Of a DNA stretch of 64,000 nucleotides, positions 27,587 to 35,216 are shown in pieces. The stretch is from CAWGAJ01 sp963820545. Lineage in GTDB: Bacteria; Planctomycetota; Planctomycetia; Pirellulales; Thermoguttaceae. The notes below the pieces were generated by a model. The model did not search any database, had not been told where the DNA came from, and was given only the letters and a program-made list of their open reading frames with translations. The DNA is taken from positions 1,054,001 through 1,118,000 of the forward strand of contig CAWGAJ010000001.1 of assembly GCA_963820545.1 (NCBI GenBank), read 5' to 3'. Made by a program: the position numbers and the translations under genes. How positions within the stretch are numbered: position 1 is the stretch's first letter; every line of letters begins with the position of its first letter.

Positions 27587-28627
27587 TCAGTAATATGGGC
27601 AGATGCGGCAGAGTGCATTTGTCCCTGATGCACTGGTTCTACGGAACTCCCGAAAAGGCTCGCCACACCAGATAGCGTTGAACTCTTGTTGAAAAATGTT
27701 ACCCATGATGGCCCCCTTCTCAGAGCCAAAAACGGCAGCGCATGGAGCGACATCCCCATTTGCTCGGATGAAGACATACTCCCACGGTTGCAGACAGCCT
27801 GGCATGAACTTTAGTAGTGATGTGGCACGCTGAAAGAAAAAGAGAATTCTCAATCCAAGGCTGCCGGCTAACTCGAACAAGTCTTCTTGGCGTACTGTGG
27901 AAAGCTCTGTTGGGGATGGGCATAAAGCAGCCCCAATGTCATCCACAGGAATTGGCTGTAAGACGTAGACACTATCAAAACCCAACTTGGCGGCCAAGCG
28001 GATGATATCTCTGATTTCGTTGAGATTCCCTTTGCTGACCACCACATTAAGCCCAACGCTCAGTGTCCGCCCCGGCTGTTCCTTCGCTGCGGTCAAGAAG
28101 TCATGGACCGACTGCTTCCAACTCTCGAAGTCCGCCCCGAGTCGAAGATTCTCGAACGTCGCTTTCTCCGCACCATCGCAGGAAATGCTGATAGCATAGA
28201 TATTAGGTCGTGCGAGGATCGCTTGCCGCATCCGTGTGGTCAGTAACGTCCCATTGGTGAAGAACTCGCATTTGATCCTTCGTTCCGCGAGGATATCGAC
28301 CAATGAGAAGAAGTGCGGGTTCATCAAGGGTTCACCAATTCCACTAAGGACAACGCTTTCCGGGGACCAAGGCAGGCGATCGAGGATTCGGCGAAAGTCT
28401 TCCTCCGTAAGATGTCGTCCTGTATCCTTTTCCCGTGAATGCGAACAACAAGGACAGCGCAAGTTGCATTTGCTGGTGGCCTCGATCTGAATCCTGATCG
28501 GAAGCCGCCGAGGACGTTCTGGAGCGACGTATCTCACCATTAGTTTAAAAGGAACACGCTTCCAAGAATCCAAACGGCGCAGTTTCGCAAGTACAAGGTT
28601 TAGCTTTCTCTTGATATTGGTGATCAT
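27587..28627 (-). CDS. Radical SAM/SPASM domain protein
   Basis: A 346-residue protein. The radical SAM cluster motif is CNLRCPCC (CX3CX2C) near residue 51. The barrel follows, with SGIGEPLMNP (GGE-like motif) and FTNGTLL. A C-terminal twitch/SPASM-type region has CLQPW, APCAAV and CRICPYY cysteines for a further cluster, slightly short of a full SPASM. The family includes peptide maturases and cofactor enzymes such as MoaA, NirJ and PqqE. Start ATG 28627 is the first good Met; GTG 28651 is an alternative. It lies opposite to, and between, two copies of a small secreted cationic protein gene. Substrate unknown. Confidence 0.85.
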   Translation of the reverse strand: MITNIKRKLNLVLAKLRRLDSWKRVPFKLMVRYVAPERPRRLPIRIQIEATSKCNLRCPCCSHSREKDTGRHLTEEDFRRILDRLPWSPESVVLSGIGEPLMNPHFFSLVDILAERRIKCEFFTNGTLLTTRMRQAILARPNIYAISISCDGAEKATFENLRLGADFESWKQSVHDFLTAAKEQPGRTLSVGLNVVVSKGNLNEIRDIIRLAAKLGFDSVYVLQPIPVDDIGAALCPSPTELSTVRQEDLFELAGSLGLRILFFFQRATSLLKFMPGCLQPWEYVFIRANGDVAPCAAVFGSEKGAIMGNIFQQEFNAIWCGEPFREFRRTSASGTNALCRICPYY

Positions 28628-29299
28628 GTTTTGTTTCAACGGATTTGGCACAAAATCCCGTTCAGCTTAAGCAGCAACTCCACACTAGTAAAGGATAGTG
28701 TGGGCTGCCTAAGTTGTAGAACCGGTCAGTAAATCGGTAATTCGTCCCAAAATAATATAGGTTACGGATTCCTGAGCAGTGAAAAAAACTAGACACTGCC
28801 ATCTAACAATACCGATGCAATTGCCGGATGGCCCGGAAAAAGGTGGAAAAAGGTGGCAGGAACCGATTTCTGAATTCTTTGATGAAAACAGCGGGTGCCA
28901 TAGCCCACGCATACGTGGCCATGTTGGATTTTTCATGCCGCACAGATTGCCCGCGGTCGTATGGCACGCCCAGAATGGAATGATGGGCGTGGTGGAGACA
29001 GAAACACGCCCTTCGCTCTGCTCAGGGACGTGCCACCAGAGCGCGGGCATGGCACTGGGCCACGCCCTTCGTTTCTCAGGGCGTGCCACCCCCCACCGTG
29101 AACAGCCGCGCAGGACGGGCATAGCACCGGACGGCATAAAGAATGGTAATCTGCGCAAACTAAGTCGATCTTCGCCGCGAAAACCGCCCTAGACAATTTT
29201 TGGTTATTTTGCGACACTCCCGCCTCGATCCACTGCATGGGCGTCGTTGCCCTAAGTGCACTTATCTCTCTTTGACAGCATATCAAAAAGGTGAAGTCC
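28628..29299. repeat. Repeat-rich spacer before small secreted protein copy 2
   Basis: Contains a hairpin near 28683-28713 (CACACTA...TAGTGTG), direct repeat B1 (28919-29053) and the upstream part of duplicated unit U2 (from 29119). Open frames here overlap the repeats and are not supported as genes. Confidence 0.65.
28919..29053. repeat. Direct repeat B, copy 1
   Basis: About 135 bp, nearly identical to 29605-29739. It starts CCATGTTGGATTTTTCATGC and includes internal palindromic GGCACGCCC...GGGCGTG and CACGCCCTTCGCTCTGCTCA tracts. A shorter related piece is present at 27459-27500. Confidence 0.85.
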
Positions 29300-29559
29300 A
29301 TGTCCGTAAGAATAAGACAAGTTTTGTCGGCAGTTGTAGTGTTATCGATCCTCTTGATAAATGTGCAACCGGCCGTTTGCAAGGCTGCATCGCTTTTAAG
29401 CCCGATTACTTCCATCGGCAATTCCGTGTCGAAGACGACCAAAAAGGTCGCCAAAACATCGGTCTCGACTGTGAAGACGGTGGTCGCGGCGCCGATGAAT
29501 TTGCTCACAAAGGTAGGCAAGACGATCACGGGTAAAAAATAAATGAAGAGGGCGGACGG
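29119..29559. repeat. Duplicated unit U2 (partner 27009-27455)
   Basis: About 440 bp aligned with 27009-27455, including the 180 bp upstream of the small secreted protein, the gene itself and 17-22 bp after its stop. Most differences are single bases; coding identity is highest in the C-terminal half. Confidence 0.85.
29300..29542 (+). CDS. Small secreted cationic protein, copy 2
   Basis: 80 residues, paralogue of 27191-27433. Signal peptide QVLSAVVVLSILLINVQP, then a mature part ending KNLL/MNLL-TKVGKTITGKK. Nine Lys and no acidic residue in the mature peptide. Conservation of length, frame and signal peptide between the copies argues that both are real genes. AAGGTG lies 8 bases before ATG 29300. 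Function unknown. Confidence 0.65.
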   Translation: MSVRIRQVLSAVVVLSILLINVQPAVCKAASLLSPITSIGNSVSKTTKKVAKTSVSTVKTVVAAPMNLLTKVGKTITGKK

Positions 29560-30088
29560 TATCGCCAATCTTGCGTGGCCGGGTGCCAAGCAACGATTGC
29601 CTAACCATGTTGGATTTTTCATGCCGCACAGATTGCCCGCGGTCGTGTGGCACGCCCAGAATGGAATGATGGGCGTGGTGGAGACAGAAACACGCCCTTC
29701 GCTCTGCTCAGGGACGTGCCACCAGAGCGTGAGCATGGCGCCGGGCAGAGGTTCCGATCTTATCGAGCCTGAAAGGCTCGGCTACGATAGCCCAGGGCAA
29801 CGCCCTGGGGCGTGAGAGTCGTTTCCATTCATTAGCCCTGAAAGGGCGTAATAATTTAGCACAAAAGAAAATTATGCCGCTCTTTCAGAGCTAGGCATAG
29901 ACAAACCATTTTCTTCCCGGAGCGTTGCCCCGGGCTATCATATTTCAGCCCTTCAGGTTGATATTGCAATTCACAATCCCCTAAAAATGGCTTGACTGAG
30001 CATCTTGCACAAAATCCGTGTTTCTGGCATCATACTACTATGAATAAACTCCTTTTCGGTCATTTACTAACCATAGGAGGACGGTTAA
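29543..30088. repeat. Intergenic region with repeat B2 and GCCCTGAAAGGGC-type repeats
   Basis: Repeat B copy 2 covers 29605-29739. From 29755 to 29960 there are small palindromes: AGCCTGAAAGGCTCGGCTA, AGCCCAGGGCAACGCCCTGGGG, AGCCCTGAAAGGGCG and CCGGAGCGTTGCCCCGGGCTA. These are typical of multi-copy intergenic elements in planctomycetes and related phyla. No gene is supported. Confidence 0.7.
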
Positions 30089-30346
30089 ATGGCGGAAACA
30101 GAAATCGGTAAAGTGACCCATTATTTCAGCAAGATCGGCGTGGCGGCGATTGAGATCACTCAGGATACGCTCCGCGTGGGCGATACGATCCACGTCAAGG
30201 GCCATACCAGCGACTTTACCCAAAAGGTCGATTCCATGCAGATCGACAACAAACCGGTCAGCGAGGCTGGGGTCGGTCAGTCGGTGGGCATGCGCGTGGC
30301 CGAACACGCCCGACAGCACGATCAGGTATTCAAGGTTGTGGATTAG
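30089..30346 (+). CDS. Translation elongation factor-like protein (EF-Tu domain 2-like)
   Basis: An 85-residue protein consisting only of a beta-barrel like domain 2 of EF-Tu/IF2: IGKVTHYFSKIGVAAIEI, VGDTIHVKGHTSDFTQKVDSMQI, then VGMRVAEHARQHDQVFKV. There is no GTPase domain. Families of this kind are annotated as translation elongation factor-like and occur beside U32 peptidases in some genomes; none is here. AGGAGG lies 9 bases before the ATG. Role unknown, probably RNA or protein binding. Confidence 0.75.
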   Translation: MAETEIGKVTHYFSKIGVAAIEITQDTLRVGDTIHVKGHTSDFTQKVDSMQIDNKPVSEAGVGQSVGMRVAEHARQHDQVFKVVD

Positions 30347-30500
30347 ATCAGCTCAGGATGACAGTCCCGAGCATACAGACTTCTGTAGTTTCAGTTATTT
30401 ATAGACAAGAAAACATCAAGGGGCGGCAGTCGAAGATGAACTGCCACCCCATTAGTTTCAGCATGTCGGATTGAGTTGATCAGGCGTTGCCCGGTTATGG

Positions 30501-31556
30501 CTAGAACTTATACTCCAAGCCGGCATTGGCCCCGTGATAAAACACCGAGCCAGCGGTATTGATGCCGTGGGCGTCGTTTATTTGTGCGGGCGGCACGGCA
30601 ACGCCATCGAACCAAAACGCTTGATAACCGGCCCTAAACGCCAGACACGGTCTAATTTGGTATAAGGCTTGCAAGCCGATTTCGCCAATAAAGGCGGTAC
30701 GGTTGGTTGAGGCGGAGGAGTTTCCTGAGTCATCTACTACATACGACTCGGCAACTTGTCTGGCGTGATTGTTGTATATGCCGGCCTTAAGTAAGCCGTC
30801 GATGCTCAAGCAGCCACACTCCCAGAGTTTTACATCCGAGCCGATCTGGAAACCATAAAGATCGTTCTGCGTCTTTATTTGACCAATAGGATTCCAAATA
30901 ATTGCCGTGATATCGCGTTCTCTCTCGTAGCCGATAAGGTTCTCGCGGAGTTCGGCCCAGCGGAATCCGACCAGCATGGTCACTCGGCAAGAAGGCGACC
31001 ATCTCAGGTTTATCTCGCCATTATAGAGCCGGGAGGCGTAATCTGCCAAAAGTGGACCATCAGAGGGATATGGTTCACCGGAGAAATAGGTTACATATCC
31101 TCCCGCGTTGTAAGGCCGATCTATGGATCTGGACCAGCCGTCGATGCCAAAATACAGGAACTCCAGGTCGTAGCATCGATCGCCGTGGCGAATCAGGCTT
31201 ACTCGTGGTCCGCTGTGGAAGCCGAAATGAAAGTCGTTGCTGTATAGGTATCGCGGATCATCAGTGGCGCCTTGGAGAGGTCGAACCAGCGTCTGGGTTT
31301 TGCCGCCGATCCGCTCCAGGATGAGGAAGTCGGCCATAGCCGTCCAACGCGGGCAACAACGCTGATAGCAGCCTTGACCACAGCCTTCACAATCTGACGA
31401 AGCTACTGCCATCCCCGGCTCTGTCCAGAGAGTACTTTCCGAGTTTTTGCCGGCCTGCGGATCGATTAAACCCTCTTCTGTTCCTTGGGCGATTGCGTAA
31501 CTTCCGGCCAATACCAAAAACACACTCACCATTGCCCCGAAAACTTTGCGAGACAT
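30501..31556 (-). CDS. BBP7-like outer-membrane beta-barrel protein
   Basis: A 351-residue exported protein with a signal peptide (VFLVLAGSYAIAQG). A cysteine cluster (DCEGCGQGCYQRCCPRW) precedes WTAMADFLILER, and many alternating strands follow, with TQNDLYGFQIGSDVKLWE, LLKAGIYNNHA and a terminal YHGANAGLEYKF ending in Phe, as outer-membrane barrels do. This pattern is characteristic of planctomycete BBP7-type families. It starts at ATG 31556 with an AGGAGG site upstream. Its function is unknown. Confidence 0.75.
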   Translation of the reverse strand: MSRKVFGAMVSVFLVLAGSYAIAQGTEEGLIDPQAGKNSESTLWTEPGMAVASSDCEGCGQGCYQRCCPRWTAMADFLILERIGGKTQTLVRPLQGATDDPRYLYSNDFHFGFHSGPRVSLIRHGDRCYDLEFLYFGIDGWSRSIDRPYNAGGYVTYFSGEPYPSDGPLLADYASRLYNGEINLRWSPSCRVTMLVGFRWAELRENLIGYERERDITAIIWNPIGQIKTQNDLYGFQIGSDVKLWECGCLSIDGLLKAGIYNNHARQVAESYVVDDSGNSSASTNRTAFIGEIGLQALYQIRPCLAFRAGYQAFWFDGVAVPPAQINDAHGINTAGSVFYHGANAGLEYKF

Positions 31557-32012
31557 AATCGTTTTACCTCCTTGTAGGACAAATTATGGTCTGGGTGTTA
31601 TTTGAAGACGCGCGGCAATAAAGGAATCTAATCACTACCATCTGACCACGAAAGTACGCGGTTATCTGGTTCCTTATTGCTCTTTGTGAGTCGGGCGAAA
31701 ATGGGAGGGTATGTTTGGTTAACGTAGGGAGGGAGTGGTTTAACTCACAGATGCGTCTCTTTTGAAGTTACATCGGCCTAATAATCCCTAGAATTGATAA
31801 AATTGGTAAAAACCTTATATGCCCGAAAACCGGAGTTTTCCTTAATCTCGAGACATTTTGGCCAAGGCAAACAGCAGATTGGGTAAGATGTGTTGAGTTT
31901 GCGGACCCGGATTCTTTACGGATGAATAAAACCACATCCAGTCGCAAGTCGAGTTTGTTTTTACAAAGCTTAAGCACGCGGCGACGCGCTGCTTTATGAG
32001 AGGCACAAGAAA
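31557..32012. other. Intergenic region, nothing recognised
   Basis: About 455 bp. The minus-strand frame 31977-31768 has no ribosome site or family signal. No strong hairpins seen. Confidence 0.5.
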
Positions 32013-32630
32013 TTAGTTCTCGCCTTTTTGACTGATATAACTTGAGGTCTTATTCAGCCAAGGGGGCGAGTCGGCGGCGTCGGTGGGATTGGCGGGGGCT
32101 GTCTTATCCGAGGCGACGATATTCAGATTAGTAATAATCACGTCGGAGACCACGCGGCCTGCCAGCGCCGAGTTGATTTGCTCGCGGATTTGCCGTTTAA
32201 GATCATTCAAGGCAGGATCGTCGAAATCGCCGCTGTGAGCCTGACGCAAGAGGACCTCGATTTCTTGTTGAATCCTATATTTATGGGAATTAAGTTGCGA
32301 TCGGGCGAACTTATCGAGCCCCTCCAGCGCAGTGATATAAAGGGAAAATTCGGCGTTGGCGACCCGTGCGCCAGAGGTTTTATCGGCCGCGAATCTAAAG
32401 TTGCCCAGGGCGATTTCCGGGCTGTACTCGACCGGAGCACGAGTATTATTATGCTTATAATAGACCAATCCGCCGCCGTGGATCACCAGCGTGGCAATCA
32501 AGAGCATGGCCAACCAATGCTGCGCGGTTTGGCTGCGCAGCATGGCGCTCCACGACTTGCTGGCGGGCGATGTTTCGGCACTGGTTTGATCGGGGTCTGG
32601 ATTTTCTCGCGGTTTTGTTTCGTTGACCAT
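32013..32630 (-). CDS. FliL-like membrane protein
   Basis: A 205-residue protein with one membrane segment (WLAMLLIATLVIHGGGLVYY, about residues 39-58). The outer domain has ALGNFRF, AEFSLYITALEG and KYRIQQEIEVLLRQ...LNDLKRQIREQINSAL...DVIITNLNI, the stomatin-like pattern of FliL, which supports the flagellar stator at the inner membrane. It lies 16 kb from the flagellar cluster and on the other strand. A sigma54-like site lies about 440 bp upstream. FliL assignment rests on the pattern, without a search. Confidence 0.6.
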   Translation of the reverse strand: MVNETKPRENPDPDQTSAETSPASKSWSAMLRSQTAQHWLAMLLIATLVIHGGGLVYYKHNNTRAPVEYSPEIALGNFRFAADKTSGARVANAEFSLYITALEGLDKFARSQLNSHKYRIQQEIEVLLRQAHSGDFDDPALNDLKRQIREQINSALAGRVVSDVIITNLNIVASDKTAPANPTDAADSPPWLNKTSSYISQKGEN

Positions 32631-33458
32631 GGCAGTAACTTTTGGAGTTTTTTTAGCGACCCTGCCATCGCCTAGGACGTCGACAAAACAATAGCTATAA
32701 CTACTTTAGAAACTCTGACAAAACCGCCCCTCTCCCTTTGGGAGCGGAGTATTCTGAGCGAACTTTGGGCTCCAGAGCGCTGATCAACATGGTGTAGCGT
32801 TTCGCATCACATGAAAATTCACCGGCCGCAAGCGGCCGGGCTAAACAGGCGATACATCTTCCTGAACATCGCTCTCGGGGCTTGTTTTGCTATATAAGTT
32901 TAGCTTTTAACTAAGACTTGCGAGGGCAAAAAAATTGGGGCCTTTGACGTGCCACAGTTCACTGTGGCAAGACAAGTGGTAAGGGCAAGGTAACCACCTG
33001 TCTGGACATCGTCAGAGGCCCCACGGGCCAGTCTAAGTTATGACGAATATTTCATTCGTACATAAAGAAGGCATGCATTTTTTGTGCCATTTTCCTGACA
33101 ACCAAAACATTTCTAGACAATAGAACCTAACTTGTTATATTATAATATGTTATATCATTTATCTCCACGTTAGTGAAAATTGAATTGCAGGATATTATGG
33201 TTTATTGTGTGTATTGTTTTGCTCCAATTATGGCGTTTTCACACAACAAATTTATTAAAAATTGCGATTTTTGCCGGCCCAGGGTGTTTCCGTCGGATGA
33301 TTTCACTTCCCCCCTCATAAATAGGGGGGGCAAGATGGTTATACCCGCAATGAATCGCGGCTTCGCACGCGAATAATTCCCCCAGACAGTGGTGATGTGC
33401 GAAACAGTGGGTTAGGTGTATAGTTACACACCTGTTTACGGAGCGGAAAGAATTGTCG
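32631..33458. other. Long intergenic region with hairpins
   Basis: About 830 bp. Visible structures are CCGGCCGCAAGCGGCCGG (32822-32839), TGCCACAG-TTCA-CTGTGGCA (about 32945-32964), an AT-rich patch (33130-33160), and CCCCTCATAAATAGGGG (33312-33328). A minus-strand sigma54-like site is at 33074-33089. The plus frame 33173-33376 is not supported as a gene. Confidence 0.55.
33074..33089 (-). promoter_or_regulatory. Candidate sigma54 promoter, minus strand
   Basis: On the minus strand the sequence reads TGGCACAAAAAATGCA: GG and GC are 10 bp apart, as sigma54 requires, with only one core mismatch (ATGC for TTGC). The first gene downstream is the FliL-like gene, about 440 bp away, so the link is uncertain. 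Confidence 0.35.
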
Positions 33459-34382
33459 ATGACCACCTCTGCACAGTCCACCAAAGCCGATCAGGTTTTA
33501 ATTTTGCACAACCCCAATGCCGGGCGTCTAGATACACAGGACGATGTACGACGCCTGGAAGTTTTACTCCGGCAACGGGGATTCGACATAGAGATATTTA
33601 CCGATCTTTGCCTGGCCGCCCAGAAAGCAAATACATGTTTTACCGCAGGAAAACTCCGCGCACTTGTGGGAGTAGGGGGCGACGGAACCGCTGCGGAACT
33701 TGTAAATCGCACCAAAGAAGGCACGCCCCTGACTTTGTTTCCCACAGGCAATGAAAATCTCTTGGCACGTTATTTACACCTAGAGCCCAAACCGGAACTC
33801 CTTGCCGAAACCATTGCCCAAGGGTCTCTGCTTCAGCTCGATGCCGGCCGGGCAATGGGAAGAATCTTCCTGCTGATGGCCAGTTGCGGGCTGGATGCCG
33901 AAGTGGTCAAGCGAGTTCATGACCGGAGAAGCGGACATGTCCGGTCGCGCGATTATATCAAACCCCTTTGGGAAACCCTGCGTACCTATAAGTATCCGCA
34001 ACTGCGGGTATACTGGGACGAAGCATTGGAAGCCGGCACTGAGATTCCCTGCCTCAGGGCTTGTTGGTTTTCGGTTTTTAACCTGCCTTGTTACGGGGCC
34101 GGACTGCGGTTTGCACCGCAGACTGTCGGAAACGACGGCCAACTAGACCTATGTGGATTTCGCCAAGGCAACTTTTGGCATTTTTTACGATATCTAAGCG
34201 CGGTGTATCTCAGACAACACCAATGCTTGAAGGACTGGTTTACCCGCCGCGTAAAACGGGTACGGATTGTTTCCGATGTTCCCGTGCCTTACCAACTCGA
34301 CGGCGATCCCGGCGGCTGGTTGCCACTGGATATCGAAGTCTTGCCCAACCGCCTGACCATGCTGGTTCCCAAAGACCACTAA
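33459..34382 (+). CDS. Diacylglycerol kinase-like lipid kinase
   Basis: A 307-residue protein of the DAGK catalytic (YegS-like) family, which phosphorylates lipid hydroxyl groups with ATP at the membrane. Motifs are ILHNPNAG, VGVGGDGTAAELVN (the GGDGT nucleotide loop), LFPTGNENLLAR and QLDGDPGGW. ATG 33459 is preferred over an in-frame TTG at 33453. kdsA starts 6 bp after its stop, so the two are probably co-transcribed; both relate to envelope lipids (inference). Confidence 0.85.
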   Translation: MTTSAQSTKADQVLILHNPNAGRLDTQDDVRRLEVLLRQRGFDIEIFTDLCLAAQKANTCFTAGKLRALVGVGGDGTAAELVNRTKEGTPLTLFPTGNENLLARYLHLEPKPELLAETIAQGSLLQLDAGRAMGRIFLLMASCGLDAEVVKRVHDRRSGHVRSRDYIKPLWETLRTYKYPQLRVYWDEALEAGTEIPCLRACWFSVFNLPCYGAGLRFAPQTVGNDGQLDLCGFRQGNFWHFLRYLSAVYLRQHQCLKDWFTRRVKRVRIVSDVPVPYQLDGDPGGWLPLDIEVLPNRLTMLVPKDH

Positions 34383-34388
34383 ACAATC

Positions 34389-35216
34389 ATGCCTAATAAT
34401 CCAGTAATTATCGGCTCTTATCGTTGCGGTCGCGGCCAGCCTTTGCTGATCATTGCCGGACCATGTGTTTTGGAAGACGAAGATTCGGCTCTCGCGATTG
34501 CCCGGTGTCTGAAACAGATTGCCGTCGATTTGGCCGTGCCTTTGATTTTCAAGGCCTCGTTCGACAAGGCGAATCGCACCAGCCTTGTTTCCTATCGCGG
34601 CCCGGGTATGGAGCGGGGGCTCGAAATATTGGCGCGGGTAAAAGAGGCTACTGGATTGCCCGTCACCACGGACATTCACCAACCTTCTCAGGCGTCAGTG
34701 GCGGGCGAGGTCTGCGATTTGCTTCAGATCCCCGCCTTTCTCGGACGGCAAACCGATTTGCTCTTGGCGGCGGCGGCAACAGGCCGGCCTGTGCATGTGA
34801 AAAAGGGGCAATTTTTGGCCCCCTGGGACATGAAACACGTGATCGGCAAGTTGGAGGCGGGCGGATGCACGAACATCTTGCTTGGCGAGCGGGGTACGTT
34901 TTTTGGTTACGGGCGCCTGGTCAACGACATGCGATCGATTCCCCAGATGCAGGCCCTGGGCGTGCCGGTGATCTTCGATGCCACCCACAGCGTCCAAGAG
35001 CCCGGGGGAAGGGGGGCCGCAAGCGGCGGCAATCGCGCGATGGTCGAACCCTTGGCGCGAGCGGCCACGGCACTGGGCGTTGACGGGCTGTTCTTCGAGA
35101 CCCATCCTGACCCTGATTCCGCTCCCAGCGACGGCCCGAACATGATCCCCCTGGACCAATTCCACGACCTCGTTAAGCGGCGTTTTGGCCATCCGCCAAA
35201 CAGTAGAGAAACTGGC
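34389..35216 (+). CDS. kdsA: 3-deoxy-8-phosphooctulonate synthase (runs on in frame into the next gene)
   Basis: KdsA joins phosphoenolpyruvate and arabinose 5-phosphate to make Kdo 8-phosphate for lipopolysaccharide. The 276 codons cover the whole family length: IIAGPCVLED, IFKASFDKANRTS, VTTDIHQP, HVKKGQFLAPWDMKH, LGERGTFFGYGRLVNDMR and FDATHSVQEPGG. The Cys in AGPCVLE marks the metal-dependent class (metal-independent enzymes have Asn). There is no stop codon at the end: the frame continues into a lipoprotein at 35217, giving a 933-residue fusion as read. An ancestral TGA overlapping that ATG exists in another frame (35218-35220). Confidence 0.88.

Noticed and set aside
27459..29053. Repeats A and B as a CRISPR array
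   Set aside because: Only two copies each, units of 78 and 135 bp, no regular spacers and no cas genes.
33173..33376. 67-codon plus-strand frame in the long spacer
   Set aside because: No ribosome site; the frame runs through a CCCCTC/GAGGGG-type hairpin repeat and has no recognisable pattern.
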